Part shown: positions 43,000 through 54,870 of the stretch, one piece after another | Layout: each line of letters starts with the position of its first letter | Position numbering within the stretch: the first letter of the stretch is position 1 | Source: Galeruca laticollis | Lineage: Eukaryota > Arthropoda > Insecta > Coleoptera > Chrysomelidae | DNA length: 64,000 nucleotides | Direction of reading: 5' to 3' | Assembly (NCBI GenBank): GCA_963921935.1 | Contig: OY998175.1 | Coordinates: 221,914,517 to 221,978,516 of the forward strand | Notes under the pieces: generated by a model | Databases searched by the model: none | Told to the model about the DNA's origin: nothing | Seen by the model: only the letters and a program-made list of their open reading frames with translations | Made by a program: the position numbers and the translations under genes

Positions 43000-43620
43000 C
43001 GAGCTTTGCCAATTTCTTTATAGGCTGCCTTTAAAATCATATTGTTGAAGCTGTTTATCGAAGTGTTAATGTCTATTGAGAACTAAGTATTAGGTATGTT
43101 GATTTCAATATTTGATGCAAACCCTTCCCAGTTTGCTCTTTTCAGATTCTATTTTAATAAAGGATTGATGATTTGTGTTGCCGGGTATTTGGTATTTGAT
43201 TTTAAAGTATATCCAGTTCGGTTTCCTCTAACACAACGTCTGAAGGTAGGTATAGGTTGCATATAGTAATTTTGCTTCCTCTATTCGTACAGCTATTGCT
43301 TCAAGGCTTGTTTGGAGATTTAGTGGTGTTGTTTTTAAATTAGATTTTATATAAATTGCAATTCCCCCACTTGCTCTGTTTCAGTGTAGTTTTTAAGGAT
43401 GTGTGTTTCTTGAAGTGCTATGATGTCTGGTGCGTTTTTGGCTAATAATAACTTGAGCATATTTAGATGCATAGAATATCCATTTAAATTCTACTGTAAT
43501 ATTGGGATGAAGATTAATTTTAAGTTTCATTGGTGCTGTCACTGGAGGTATCGAATCCAGATGTTTTTCCAGTTTTTTTCTCAACTTATGCAGCGAATTT
43601 GTATGGTTTTTTCAGTTGAG
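43000..43620 (-). pseudogene. LINE 4 endonuclease, N-terminal part
   Basis: NLNGYSMHLNMLKLLLAKNA then PDIIALQETHILKNYT gives the first APE-type motifs (N and QE). A decayed stretch with NPLLKQNLKRANWEGF, of the linker between endonuclease and RT, runs down to 43000. Confidence 0.65.
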
Positions 43621-43719
43621 TATGGATAAACTTGTAAGAGCAATTCAATTAGTCCCTGTATGTTTGAAGTGTACTCTGTAGCTAAGTTGAATGTTCCAGT
43701 GTTTTTTAAACCTTATGAA

Positions 43720-44640
43720 TTTTCAAGCAGGCATTTGAACTGATAGATGTTGAGTATAGGAGGGTGGGGTTGGTAGCAGCTGTGATGTGTTCTGGTTTGA
43801 TTGTGAATTTAGTTTCGCATGTGCTTTCTGAAATTGAAATTGCTCTCTTGCTTTAGGTGGACGTTTTGGTGTTTTAAAATCTTTGTTTATGTCATCAGAC
43901 GGTGGGAGCTCCTCACTGGATGGTGATACGGATTCCAAATGTGTTCATTTGTAGGATAGTGTGTACTATAGTTGAGTACCAAAATAGTAGGCACTAAATT
44001 CTCAGACATATTGCATTAAACCGACAACAATGATTGTAGTATCATTTCTGAGAATTTAGTGCCTACTATATCGGAATTGTAGTATATAGTCTACAATTAT
44101 TTGCCCTTCCGTAGTGTTGGCGGTAGGCGTCGGGAGAATTAAAGAGCCAGGTTCTAAGGTGGTTAGTGGATTTTGTGAGGATGATGTGTTTGCGTCAGAG
44201 GTAAGAAGGTTTTGTGAGTTTGTGTTTTAGGTGGAGGATTAATCGATGGCAGGATTTATTTGCTGTACAGATGGTATACTCTGTGAATTGTTTGAGCTGC
44301 TGGTTCAATAGAAGCAAGCTGGGTATTTGGGCATTGTGATGCTTGGTGTCCAGTGAGTTTGCATTTGAAACAATCCTGGCTGTCTTGTGTAATGAATATG
44401 TGATAAGAGAAGTTATCATAGCGGGAAGTCAGGGGTTGAAAGGGTAACAGGTGATGCTATGTATAACTTGATGCCTAAAACCTAAAATGTGTGTGTATAT
44501 GCCAGATCTGTTGCTCCAATTCGTAAAAAGGATAGTGGAGATAATAATTTTAGTCCTATATTTTCGAACTCTGTAGAAATAGTTTTGTGCAGAATTGTAG
44601 GGCATACGTTGGATAAGACTAATATACCCGATTTCACCAA
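43720..44640 (-). pseudogene. LINE 4 ORF1 remnant
   Basis: SGILVLSNVCPTILHKTIS then GLKLLSPLSFLRIGATDLAY, close to ORF1 of I-clade LINE 3 at 55200-55330. 43938-43723 is a Pro/Ser/Gln-rich tail. A small MITE at 43985-44068 and a larger one at 44632-44822 lie in and beside it. Confidence 0.65.
43985..44068. mobile_element. 84-bp MITE with 20-bp TIRs and TA target duplication
   Basis: GTAGGCACTAAATTCTCAGA and its exact complement TCTGAGAATTTAGTGCCTAC flank a 40-bp core. TA on both sides fits a Tc1/mariner-type parent. Confidence 0.85.
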
Positions 44641-44822
44641 CCATTTCCTAGAGTTATGCAATACATAAATCACCAATCGCTAAGTAATACCTAAGAGTAA
44701 TAGTATTAGGTATTTCCTATCGTTCTTAGGTATTTTTGAGCGCGTGGGGAAACGTAATTTGCATTTGGCAATTCCAAAATCTGATTTAGGTATTACTTAA
44801 CTTTAGGAACTGGTTGGTGAAA
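44632..44822. mobile_element. 191-bp MITE-like inverted-repeat element
   Basis: Ends TTTCACCAACCA and TGGTTGGTGAAA, with the arms continuing imperfectly for about 35 bp (TTCCTA(A/G)AGTTA and AATACC). No coding capacity. Target duplication not clear. Confidence 0.7.
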
Positions 44823-45425
44823 GCGGCCATTAATCTTCTAACTTTGATTTTTTCTCTGCTGTTTCTTTGTCTTTACCCAAAATTTATCAATTCAATGTTA
44901 AACGTCAGCATATCATCCTTTCTGGAATGAAACGTACCTTAATAAATTTCGATATTTGTGGATCTACAAAAAGTCAAGGCAGAAAAGGCCAAATTCAGAA
45001 GATATTGTATTGTTAATTTTCACAATATATAAGATGTGGTAAATCCACATAGTACCTCACCAGTGAAAGACCCAGAAGTGCCAGTACAATTTCGATACCT
45101 AACTGATATAAAACGTTAATTATAGTATAAGAAAAAATCGGGTAATATTTTATTAATTAGCATTAAACTGTCTGAGTCAAAATATCGATTGGCGAGCAAA
45201 CTATCTTTCAAACAATAACAAACATTTCTATTGGATTTGTTGTTACACATGACCTTATTGTTTTGATATGGCAATCATGTCATCATATTTAATAAATAAT
45301 AAAATCTTAAATATTATACAGACTAGATTTAAAAAAAATGTGTGAGAAATCAACAAATCTAATAAAAATTTCCTTAAAATTGAAGGTTGAATTGTTAAAA
45401 CAATTTTACCAAGTTTATTATACGA
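44823..45425. other. No gene recognised
   Basis: 600 bp of AT-rich sequence without recognisable protein motifs or repeats. Near 45428-45470 there is a short stretch (ACAGTGAAAATATAAGTGAT) that recurs in altered form at 53508. Confidence 0.4.
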
Positions 45426-45429
45426 GGGA

Positions 45430-48000
45430 CAGTGAAAATATAAGTGATGGCAGGAATAAATATATTTTTTTATTGTACACTTAACATCAGAAATACAGAG
45501 TTTCTATGAGATATTTTGTTGGCTATTAGACCAATAGGTTGGTCTTAAGAATGTCCTGATGAGACTTCTCCAGTGAGAAAGTCTCTTACACTTTATTTGA
45601 GGTCAATTTGCCAGCTTCGTTTCAGTCTTTTGTTGTTTGGTTCTTGGGTTAGAGGCTGTAGTAGTACATTAGAATTGGTGTCTAGCTTTCTGTAGTGGTT
45701 ACGGCTTCTTTCTTGTACTGTTGGGATACTGAGGTCATGATGGATCAATTTATATGTAACGCACCATGGTGTATCGACTAGTGTTCGAAAGATGCTAGAC
45801 TGTCCTCATTGTACGAGAGCAATACTAGATTTGCTCGTGCACCCCCATAATTCTATTTTGTAGGTCCAGATGGAAATGATGACTGCCTTATATATTAACA
45901 TTTTATTTTGTAGTGAGACCAGCAATCTTCTTCCTAGTAGCCAGTGCAATTCTCGCAACTTTAGGTTGATCTGCTTTAGTTTTTTGGTTAAGTGTTCCTT
46001 CTAGAGTCTAAGTGTAATCCGAGATATTTGACACAAGAGGTTATGGGTATCACTATGTTGTTAATAGTAACTAGAGGATATTGACTTTTTATTAGTCTAA
46101 ATTTTATGTTCTGGGATTTGTTTTCGTTAATGTTTATTCTCCATCAGTCGAGCTACTCTTTGATCTGGAATAAGTGGTCTTGGAGATTGGCAGAAGCTAT
46201 TATTGTATCTTCAGTATCACAGTGTGATTAGCAAATGTGCCTGTCATAGTCTGAGGTTGGGATGTCAGACAAATATATCAGGTACAGGACTGACCCTAGG
46301 ACACTGCCTTGTAGAACTGCAGCTTTAATAGGTTGGAATTCAAAGGTATCATCACTAACTTTTGTTCTGAATATTCTGCTTGTTAGATATGACTGTAGTA
46401 GAGTGAAATATGAATTTGGTAGACAGAGTTCGATTTTATTTAATAGACTTTATAGAAAGTCTGGCTCATTTCTAGGAAGGCTACAGAGCAGTATTTTTTT
46501 CCTCTATACTTGTGTTGGCAGCATGCACTACTCGATGACATTGTTGAACTGTGCAATGTTTGTGGCGAAATCCGAATTGGTGATATGGAATCACATTTAG
46601 GATAAAATCCATCTACTGTAATACTAACTTTTCTAAGACCTTGGATAATGTTGATAGCCTGATTGGTCTGTATGATGTGGTTTCGTGTAGCTTTTTCCCT
46701 GGTGTTGGAATGAGGATTATTTCAGATTTTTTAAGTTCCTTCAGCCAGTAGTGTATTCTGAATATGGCGTTAAATATATATGTATACATTACTAAAGATT
46801 TAATGGGTATTGGAGTTTTTTCGGCATCTTTTTATTTTTTAAGAATTTACTTTTTTATTTTATTTCTTTTCGGCTTGTGAGTTTTATTGGATTATTGAGT
46901 TGATTATTAATTGGATTGTTTTGTGTAGGGTGTGAAAACATACTTCAAATGTTGAGCAAAGAGGTCAGCTTTTTCTTTGTCCCTTCTAGCCCGTGTGTTT
47001 ATTTGGCCATTTCTTAGAGGAAAAGTTGGTGCTATGTATTGGATTTCTTGGTTTGCAGATGGAATTATTGTACCGGTTGAGGTTTATTAAGTGTTGGGGG
47101 TAACCATTGTTGTATGTCTCTTTAATTTTTAGTTTGAGTATATTACTTACATGATTGAACCTCTTTTATCGTTTAGGGTATGACTCCACTGCCATTGTGC
47201 TCTTCCTTTTCTTTTTAAGGTAATTAACTTTTTTATTTCAATAAGTATATTAATTGTTCTTATTTGCTCTTCTTTCTGGAGAGTAGCTATTTTTGCTACT
47301 TCTTGTATTGTTTTGATTAGTTTATTTGTTGCCTCTTCTATGTCCTCAGGATATTATTTTCCAGTTCATGTTATGTTGAAGTTGAATTTCATCCCTATAC
47401 TTATTCCAGTCTCACTTATGGTTGCATAATTTGACATTTATTGGGGATACACTGAGAGTTACTATGATTGGAGTATGATCTGAAAATGTCGTAGTTGAGT
47501 ATTACATCAGTATAAGTTGAAGCTATACCTTTATTTATGAAGAAATCTAGCTGTTCATGTAATTTATTGAGGTCATTCGGCCAGTTCTTCAGGGTACCTG
47601 TTGATATGAATCAGTATTTTTTCTCTTGTAAAAGGTTTGCCAGTTCTCTACCTTTTGTGGTGGTGATTCTTGAGCCCCATAGTGTGTTTTTGCTGTTATG
47701 GTCACCTCCTACTATAAACGTTGGTCCTAATGTTTGGAAGAGACTCAAGAAGTCTTATTTTTTCAGGTTGTGGCGTGGTGGACAGTATGCTGAAGTAATT
47801 GTTAGTTCGTATGGAAATGTCCTGACTTTCCTGAGGTGGCTTGTATTTGGTGGTATGCAATTGTCGATTTTATTAATATTGCTGTGGCAGTCGCAGCCGT
47901 ATTGTCTAGATGGATGGTGTAATACAGGTTGTAGTTATGGGAGGAACAAATATATGAGGATTATTGTCCATTTGGTCAATTTATAAGCAGTTTTGATTTA
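45430..48000 (-). pseudogene. Jockey LINE 5, ORF2 (endonuclease and RT), highly degraded
   Basis: Endonuclease part near 47640-47720 (QKHTMGLKNHHHKR, a decayed GDHN...W block). RT: HQFGFRHKHCTVQQCHRVVH at about 46540, then QGSVLGPVLYLIYLSD near 46290 and, after many frame changes, LRELHWLLGRRLLVSLQNKM, IWTYKIELWGCTSKSSIAL and TLVDTPWCVTYKLIHHDLSI near 45730-45900. It is nearly a whole ORF2 in order, so this is an old near-complete copy. A plus-strand frame at 47537-47986 is its shadow. Confidence 0.7.
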
Positions 48001-48164
48001 AAAAAAATATTTTTTTCGAAAAGATGCTGTATTAATATGAAATATATTTTGGAATAAATGCAAGTAGGCAAATGTATAGTTATATAACCTTATTTTGTCT
48101 TTAGTTTGTTTTTTAATTATCAATATAAATATAATTTTGCTCGATTGGCAGTCGCCTAGGCTGC

Positions 48165-48167
<3 letters not shown>

Positions 48168-48238
<71 letters not shown>
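48168..48238. repeat. (TA)n(GA)n microsatellite
   Basis: About 42 bp of TA joined to about 28 bp of GA. Confidence 0.9.
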
Positions 48239-48241
<3 letters not shown>

Positions 48242-48569
48242 CTTTATTGTCGAAGAAAAATACTTTAATACTTTCGTATTGACAAAGCTTGTACAAAATA
48301 TAGTCAGAATAACTCTTAAAAACCGCGATTTTTTTTAAATCAAAACACAGAAACACAGTTTGAAACAGGTTCGCACGTCATATATAAAATACTGCAATCT
48401 AAAACAGGATTTAACATGTAAGTTATCAAAGTTTATATTGAATGTAAAAGCACAAATACAGAGAAACGCATTGTTTGAACATAAGTTTACAAGTCATTGT
48501 ATTAAAACATATTTTACATATCAAAATGAGACTCCACATATAAGTATAAATTAAAACAATATAATAGCT

Positions 48570-49707
48570 TTTAATCACAACAGTTTCATTGTAATAAGGT
48601 TGTAGTACGCTTTTGTTGCAAGGGCTTCTTTAACAAAATTTCTGAATTTTCTATAGCTTTTCTCCTTCCTTATTTCGTAAGGTATGTGGTTAAACAGCTT
48701 TTTACTTTCATAAATTAAAGAATATTTCGCCTGGCTTGTTTTTGGAACAGGAAAAGGTATTTTATTTTCTGTTGCTTAATAGGTTACCTGATTTTTATGT
48801 CTTGGAGTTTAAACCATATTATGTGTTTTATAAATCAGTCAATCAGTTTCCAGAATAATAAATAAAGGTTTACACGAATCACGTACTCCCGCCCTGCATA
48901 AGTTTCTAATCGCATGCTTTGGCAAAACAAAATTGAATGAAAAAGTTGTTGACTGCAAAATCCCCAAAAAGCAACTCATTATCTTAAGTGAGATTCAATC
49001 GAAGAATTATATACAATTTTCGATGTGGATGAACTCAGTTCGTTTGAAACAATTCGGAGTGCATAACATCCTGATGCCAATTGTTTTGTTAAAGCTGAAA
49101 TATGCTGGTCAAATTTAAATTTATTATCAATAAAGATACCCAGGAATTTGGATTGCTTTTTATTCTCAATAAAATGCCCATTCAAGTACAAATTGTTGAT
49201 AGTAGAGTTGAAGGTGAGTAAGTTTTTTTTATGTTAAAGCTCAAGTAATTTGCGTCACACCATTTCTCTACAACATCCAAATCTCCAGATATAGTATCTT
49301 TCATACGATCAGCATTTTTTCCATGCCAAAGTAGCGTTGTGTCATCGCAAAGATCGTAAAAATTCCTTGAATTGAAAGATTAACCAGGTCGTTTAGATAT
49401 ATAAGGAAAAGAATCGGGCCCAGAACTGATCCTTGTGGAACATACGATTTCCTTAGTGTGAGAATTTTTCATTAGATTTCACTAATTGTTTTTTATCATT
49501 TATATAAGTACTAAACCAGTCATTACACACTCCTCTAAATCCATAGCAGTCCATCTTCTGCAAAAGAAGTTCATGATTTACACAATCAAAAGCTTTGGAG
49601 AAGTCGCAGAATACTGCAGCTATTACCTCCCCATCATTGAGATGTTTAAGAAAGGAAAAGATCGCATCATTTCTGCCTTTTGCATTCTGAAAACCAAATT
49701 GACAATT
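48570..49707 (-). pseudogene. CR1/Daphne-like LINE 6, RT palm to C-terminus
   Basis: Continues from the far side of PLE 2: NCQFGFQNAKGRNDAIFSFL, VAAVFCDFSKAFDCVNHEL-type block, a PQGSVLGPILFL-type block across a break near 49440, KFLGIFIDNKFKFDQHISAL, GCYALRIVSNELSSS, and at the end EIRKEKSYRKFRNFVKEALA then TKAYYNL. The stop is near 48570. Confidence 0.75.
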
Positions 49708-49792
49708 GGTTAATATTAATGTTGTAAATGAAACTCAATGTTTCTAGCTAACTCCACAATATAATGAAAAATGTTGAAAATTCTAAAAAATT

Positions 49793-49826
49793 GACAATTG
49801 TTTCGATAACTGAATATCATCGTCAG
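49793..49826 (-). ncRNA. Hammerhead-like motif in PLE 2, minus strand
   Basis: CTGACGA, T, stem II GATA-TTCAGT-TATC, GAAAC, AATT, GTC. The stem is kept while the loop differs from PLE 1 (TTGATT). Best-preserved copy in this window, with 4 bp (AATT/AATT-type) possible at the stem I base after one base change. Confidence 0.5.
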
Positions 49827-50189
49827 AATGACAGAAGTTACATTTCATTTGATGCCTACCTGATGTTTAGTAGTTATTTTTGGCTAGACCAAGAAGTGAC
49901 CTACCTTGTGATTGACTTAATATATGTTAATAGAAAAAAGAAGACGATGTGATATTACAAATATTGAAGCTTAGATATTATTAGCCCTATGGTGATATCC
50001 TGGATATCATTTGTCCAATTAAGATTAGTATAACTGTGCAATGATATAGAAAACCAGGAAAACTATATCTGCTGATCTTTACAATTATCACTTAAGAAGA
50101 CAGTTTAATAGTGGAGAACTTCCTAGATTTATCTGTTCATTGACGACTTCATATTGTGGGTTTCTTAAGTGTCTTCTAATTTCCAACTC

Positions 50190-50460
50190 TTAAAGGAAAT
50201 CCAGTTCTTGTTTCTTATTACAAATATGTAGTACTTCTAGTTCTGTGTTAGGTGTCAATGAATGATTGGTGTCAAGTAGATGTTTTGCATAATGAAATTT
50301 ATCTGGTTGTTTTAATCTGTATGCGCGTAAGTGTTCACTGTATCGGATTTCAAAATTTCTAAAGATCTGACCCAAATAGACAGCATTACATTCTGGACAT
50401 CTGAGTTTATATATACCTGATTTCTTTAATGGTGATATTTTTGTTTTTATATTTAACAAT
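50190..50460 (-). pseudogene. PLE 2 GIY-YIG endonuclease domain
   Basis: SGIYKLRCPECNAVYLGQIF then NFEIRYSEHLRAYRL, HYAKHLLDTNHSLTPN and KKQELDFL, close to the PLE 1 nuclease. The frame upstream (50461-50513) is read from the inverted terminal repeat and is not coding. No RT remains. Confidence 0.8.
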
Positions 50461-50550
50461 TTTGTACTTATGTAGGTCACTTCTTGGTCTAGCCAAAAAT
50501 AACTACTAAACATCAGGTAGGCATCAAATGAAATGTAACTTCTGTCAATT

Positions 50551-50584
50551 CTGACGATGATATTCAGTTATCGGAACAATTGTC
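50551..50584 (+). ncRNA. Hammerhead-like motif in PLE 2, plus strand (core changed)
   Basis: CTGACGA...GTC in the opposite terminal repeat. GAAAC has become GGAAC, so activity is unlikely. Flanking AATT before CTGACGA and after GTC gives a 4-bp stem I base. Confidence 0.35.
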
Positions 50585-50722
50585 AATTTTTTAGAATTTT
50601 CAACATTTTTCATTATATTGTGGAATTAGCTAGAAACTTTGAGTTTCATTTAAAACACTAATATGAGTAGATTCCACAAAGTAAGGGTCGAGACAGTTAA
50701 TTTAATTTAATCGGTTAATATT

Positions 50723-51030
50723 TTATGTGAATAAAGAAAACCTAACATTCCATTTCTAACTAGTTTTCTATGATTTTTGAGAGTGTTGAGAGCTGGGAGG
50801 TTGGTCCAAAGTTACTTGGATCTTCTGAATTACCTCCTTTGAATAGAGGAATTACAAGAGTTGTTTTTAGACACGGAGGGAATTTTCCAAGAGCAAAGGA
50901 TTTATTTATAGCCATTACTAGAGTAATCAATGCTGAATCGGTAAGGTTATTTAAAATTTTAACTGAAATTCTGTCAATGCCTATTGAATTCTTGTTTTCA
51001 ACTTCATGTAAGATTTCTTTCAGCTCCAAT
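50723..51030 (-). pseudogene. CR1/Daphne-like LINE 6, RT N-terminal part
   Basis: LKEILHEVENKNSIGIDRIS, then LGKFPPCLKTTLVIPLFKGG and LSTLSKIIEN, then VRNGMLGFLYSHKILT at the PLE junction. Matches the fingers region of CR1/L2-group RTs. Confidence 0.75.
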
Positions 51031-52400
51031 AAATTTGTATCTTAAATAAGAAAATTGTTGGGCATATTTATATTACTTAAATAATCCATTGGATTTGAAG
51101 TAGGTACGAGGGATGAGGTTAGTTTTTCAGCTATTGAGCAGTAAAAGTCATTGAGGGCTTCAGGATCTATCTTGATGTGTTCTAGAAATGGGTTTGATTT
51201 ACCTCTTAGACTATTCACTATGGCCCAGTTTCCTTTAATTTTGTTACCCGCATTTTTTATTCAATTCTTGAAGTAAATTTCTTTTGCATGTTTAATTACA
51301 AGTATGTAAATTTAGCTATAATTGTTAATATGTATTATTAAAAATTCATCAGAAAAATAATTTCGTATTGAGTGGAACGGTCTCAAATTGTTAGTCGAAA
51401 TTCTTATGCCCTGAGTAATCCACGATTCTTTATTTTAATTTTTCGTTTGGGAAAACATTCTTCAAAGACTTTTATTAATAATTCTTGAAAGGATTCTATG
51501 GAATCGCTTTTAGACAAAATCTCTTCCCATGCAATTTGATGGCATTTATGTCTAAATTTGTCAAATTTTTTTGAGCTATATATTCAATCAAATTTGAAGT
51601 TTTTTTGAGTTATTGCATTTAATAGGGAATTTTAGAAATCAGATTCATGGTCTGTCAGACCGACTGGGGTAACCCCGCAAGTCAACCCTTTCCCATCCAG
51701 GTTTGTGTAAATATAATCTATAGTAGTAGACGAATGTTGTGAGATTAATGTTGGTTCTTGAACTGACATTTTTAAGTTATATGATAGGAACAAGGCGTTA
51801 AATGCCTGAGTAGATGTAGAAATCCTGTCATCATAATTTATGTTTAAATCTCCAGCTACAATAAGCTGTGAATTGACGACAAAAGGATCTCCAATCTACT
51901 CAAAAAGCTGACATTACACGTTGGTGGTCTATAAATACAAATCAAATAAATATTATTTTTGCTATCATGTATTAAAGAGAATGCAAATTCTTTTTCAACA
52001 GTGAGATGTTCAAATTTATCTATATTGTTAAGTGTCAGTTCCTTGAGAATATTCTGATTGACTACGATCATGGTTCCCCCATGTCGAGATTGAGACCTAC
52101 AATACTTACATAATTCGGGCATTCAAAAGGTTTTTCAGATCTTAGCCAATGCTTTGTTAGGAAAACAAAATTTGGAAAATTTTGTTCAAGAAAAATATAA
52201 AGTTCATTACCCTTATTTTACGTACAGACTGGATGTTCAACAATACCAATGAAACTCTTTTGTCAACCTTACATTTTTTCGCTATTGCAGGTTTTTTGTC
52301 TTGTCAAGTCTTCTGGTGGTGTGGTTGTAGGTAGCTCCTTTCCTAAAAAAGAGCATGTCGTTTCATGAGTTCCCAAAAGTTTTTTGGAATCGTCTGGGTT
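51031..52400 (-). pseudogene. CR1/Daphne-like LINE 6, APE endonuclease and linker
   Basis: 52122-51856: SRHGGTMIVVNQNI and YLICIYRPPTCNVSFLSRL. Across a break it continues IVAGDLNINYDDRISTSTQA, TTIDYIYTNLDGK and VGLTDHESDF at about 51650, giving the GDLN and DH motifs. A basic linker to RT follows. Confidence 0.7.
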
Positions 52401-52417
52401 GCCCTGAAGTATGTCAG

Positions 52418-52990
52418 TTATATCCTTTCCAGTTTTTCTTTTCTGTGGCTTAAATCATTGATTCTCTTCATTATTTCCCTGCCCATATAGTGAGCTACAA
52501 CTGCCTTCAGTCCGAATCCATCTCTTGTGTAGTTTGAACGCCTTATAAAGTTATTGCATTCCAAAAAGTTGATACTGTCATACTTCAAGAGATGTAGTTT
52601 TCTGTGGAAATTCATATTATTCTCATATACCCTCTGATTTATGTTGATACCATATCTGTATGGCTCTGAAATAATCAGCGCTTGTGTGTGTTGCGTTTCT
52701 TCAGCAAAGGTATCTAACATATGTGCATTTGTTCTATCAATCCATAGCACTATGACATCATTTCTGGAAAATTGTCTTGAGTTCGTGATAGCAGTATAAA
52801 TTAGCTCTTCATCACTAGCTCCTGGTTTCCTGATTGACTGAACAAAATATTCTCTGGTTTGAGCTAGATGGTTTATCATTCCCTTTCCAAGATATCCTGA
52901 CACAAATAAAATACTAGATTTAGAAGTGCCAGCGTCCAAGGGTACTTTAAGACGAATGTTTCCTTTGTTTTCATATTTTTCTTTTTCCAC
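52418..52990 (-). pseudogene. LINE 6 ORF1, SGNH/esterase-like domain
   Basis: 191 open codons. The fold pattern is recognisable (SSILFVSGYLGKGMINHL as block I, NDVIVLWIDRTNAHMLD as block III, FLECNNFIRRSNYTRDGFGL as block V), but the catalytic Ser of the GDS motif and the His of the DxxH motif are both replaced. CR1/L2-type LINE ORF1 proteins often carry such a domain with a coiled coil. It follows the coiled-coil frame at 53001 with an 11-bp gap. Confidence 0.65.
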
Positions 52991-53000
52991 TAGATGATTA

Positions 53001-53438
53001 TCAAGGTGCAGTTGTTTTTGAGGTACTGTCCTTTTTCACTAATAATTTCCTATTATTATGGTCTTGCTTCAACACAGCATAATCGTAATTTAATTTTTTT
53101 AGTTTTTCTATATAGCATTCCCTCTCCTGGGTCATTGTTTCAAATGTTGTCATAATATTTTTATTAACAGCTCTGAGTTCCGCTATATTATTTTGGTATC
53201 TGCTCCAGTCAACTTTTAATATTTCCATATCTTCCTGTATGATATTATTTTTCAGAATGAGATTAGTTATATCATTTTTTTGTTCTGAGATAATTCCTTT
53301 TTGTTCATTAAGTTTGCTAATGTAATTTTGTTCAGCACCAGCAAATTCATCTTCAAAGTCCATCGGTGTTCTCCTTAGTTTCTGAATAAATGTATCTCTT
53401 TCCCTGTTGTCTTTCTTTAGTTCCGCTATTTCCTCCAA
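53001..53438 (-). pseudogene. LINE 6 ORF1, coiled-coil part
   Basis: 146 codons of charged heptad-rich sequence (EEIAELKKDNRERDTFIQKL onward, then ISEQKNDITNLILKNNIIQE). The N-terminal PHD-like finger expected for this class is not seen above 53440. Confidence 0.6.
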
Positions 53439-53440
53439 AA

Positions 53441-54229
53441 GTTCCTTGACAATGTCTATTCGGTCAATGTTGAACTACTCATACTTGGTCGAATGGTTTA
53501 TACAGGGTGCTGTGGAAATATAAGTGATGACAGAAATAAATATACTCAGTGATATAGTGCCCTGGTTATGATTGTTTGCGGATCATGAGGAACATTTATT
53601 TTTTTATTTTTATTTGTTTTAATCTCATGCAGAGTAAATATTAAGTATGGAGTACCTACCACAATTATTTCAAAAACGGTTCACTCGTTTTTATTAATTT
53701 TGGTTTGTCTGGATTTTGTAATTAGACGACCTTATGGTATCTTATGGTATTTACATAGTTGTCAAATCTCTCGTTTTTCTGGAAATATAATAAACTTTGT
53801 GATGTTGAAACAGAGTCAGTACTTATCATTTCCGTTTAATTACAATGCTTATGATTTATTTTGAATAATGCTAATACTGGGTGATTTTAATAATTTATTT
53901 TAGTATATTATAAAAATAGTGAAAACTTAACACTGTAATATTGTTTAACTCAAATTTATAGACGTGTTTTAGGTGACAGAATCTTAGTTGAAATAATTTC
54001 CATCGAATTTCCATATTTAACGACGTTTCTAATAATAGTTTGCATAATGATTATTGAATTAATTTACAGGATATTTCTGTGTGTTTTTAAAGTAAGATCG
54101 AAACGCAAGCGATTATTATTATTCAGTCACGTAGGTTTTTTTTTTAAATTTGTAATAAACAATTGTGGCAAGAATTTCTTGTTCAAATTGTCCGCACAAA
54201 GTATTTTTAAATAGTGTGAGTATTTTTAC
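53441..54229. other. No gene recognised; possible mariner left end
   Basis: Begins near TACAGGGTGCTGTGGAAATA (53503), which looks like a mariner terminus ahead of the transposase remnant at 54230. Otherwise AT-rich and uninformative. Confidence 0.35.
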
Positions 54230-54440
54230 CTTGGAAGGACGATACCAGAAATGAGCGCGATTTGTAAATCAGTCTCTTTACAGCAGCTGATTATTCACCC
54301 GATCTTGTTCCGTGCGACTTTTTTGTTACCCAAACTCAAATTGCCGCTTCGGGGAACCCGTTTTGGTTCTATCGATGGCATGAAAGAAAATTAGCAGCGG
54401 GAACTATTGTAGAGTAAAATTAAAAATGAATTAATCTGCA
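54230..54440 (+). pseudogene. mariner transposase C-terminal remnant
   Basis: AADYSPDLVPCDFFVTQTQI then PFWFYRWHERKL, the YSPDLAPCDFFLF signature that contains the last catalytic Asp of mariner transposases. Only about 70 codons remain, with breaks. Confidence 0.65.
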
Positions 54441-54870
54441 GGGAGCGATAGTTTTATGTGCAACTTGTGCGATGTTGTCGATTGCCCACTCGAAGTAATA
54501 TCAATAAAATAATATATTCTCGCATTAGGAAACGGAATATAGAATATTATGTAAGTAAGGATTTATGCAGGAGTCCGGTTCTGACCGATATTCAGCTACT
54601 AGTTGAAAATTTCAGCTCCAGATCAAATTATTTATTTTTGTGGTAAAAACTCAAAAATATTTTAATTAAAGTATAGTGTAAACAACGATTCAAAGAAGTT
54701 TATTTCCTCGTCGAATCACATTATCATATTTGAACTTGATACATAACAAAGTGAAATATCTACAAAAACTAGCCATTAATTTTTGTGGTTTTACAAGCAA
54801 TTAAGGTTCCAGTTATATTTATTTCAAATGGGTACAGGGCCGAATTCAGATTTTCCAAACATCTGAAATA

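Larger units (their letters stand above)
49708..50722 (-). mobile_element. Penelope-like element 2 (short) with 10-bp TSD
   Basis: GGTTAATATT at 49708-49717 and 50713-50722 flanks a unit whose outer parts are inverted repeats of each other (about 49720-49900 against 50480-50660). Both are the PLE pseudo-LTR end. Only the last third of the gene remains inside. It splits the RT of LINE 6 between HKILT and NCQFGFQ. Confidence 0.85.

Noticed and set aside
43420..43629. Plus-strand frame rich in F, W and C
   Set aside because: Complement of the LINE 4 endonuclease start.
47537..47986. 149-codon plus-strand open frame
   Set aside because: The minus strand over the same DNA reads as decayed jockey endonuclease and linker; the plus frame has no motif.
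54458..54646. 62-codon frame downstream of the mariner remnant
   Set aside because: No resemblance to the transposase tail or any known domain; probably chance.
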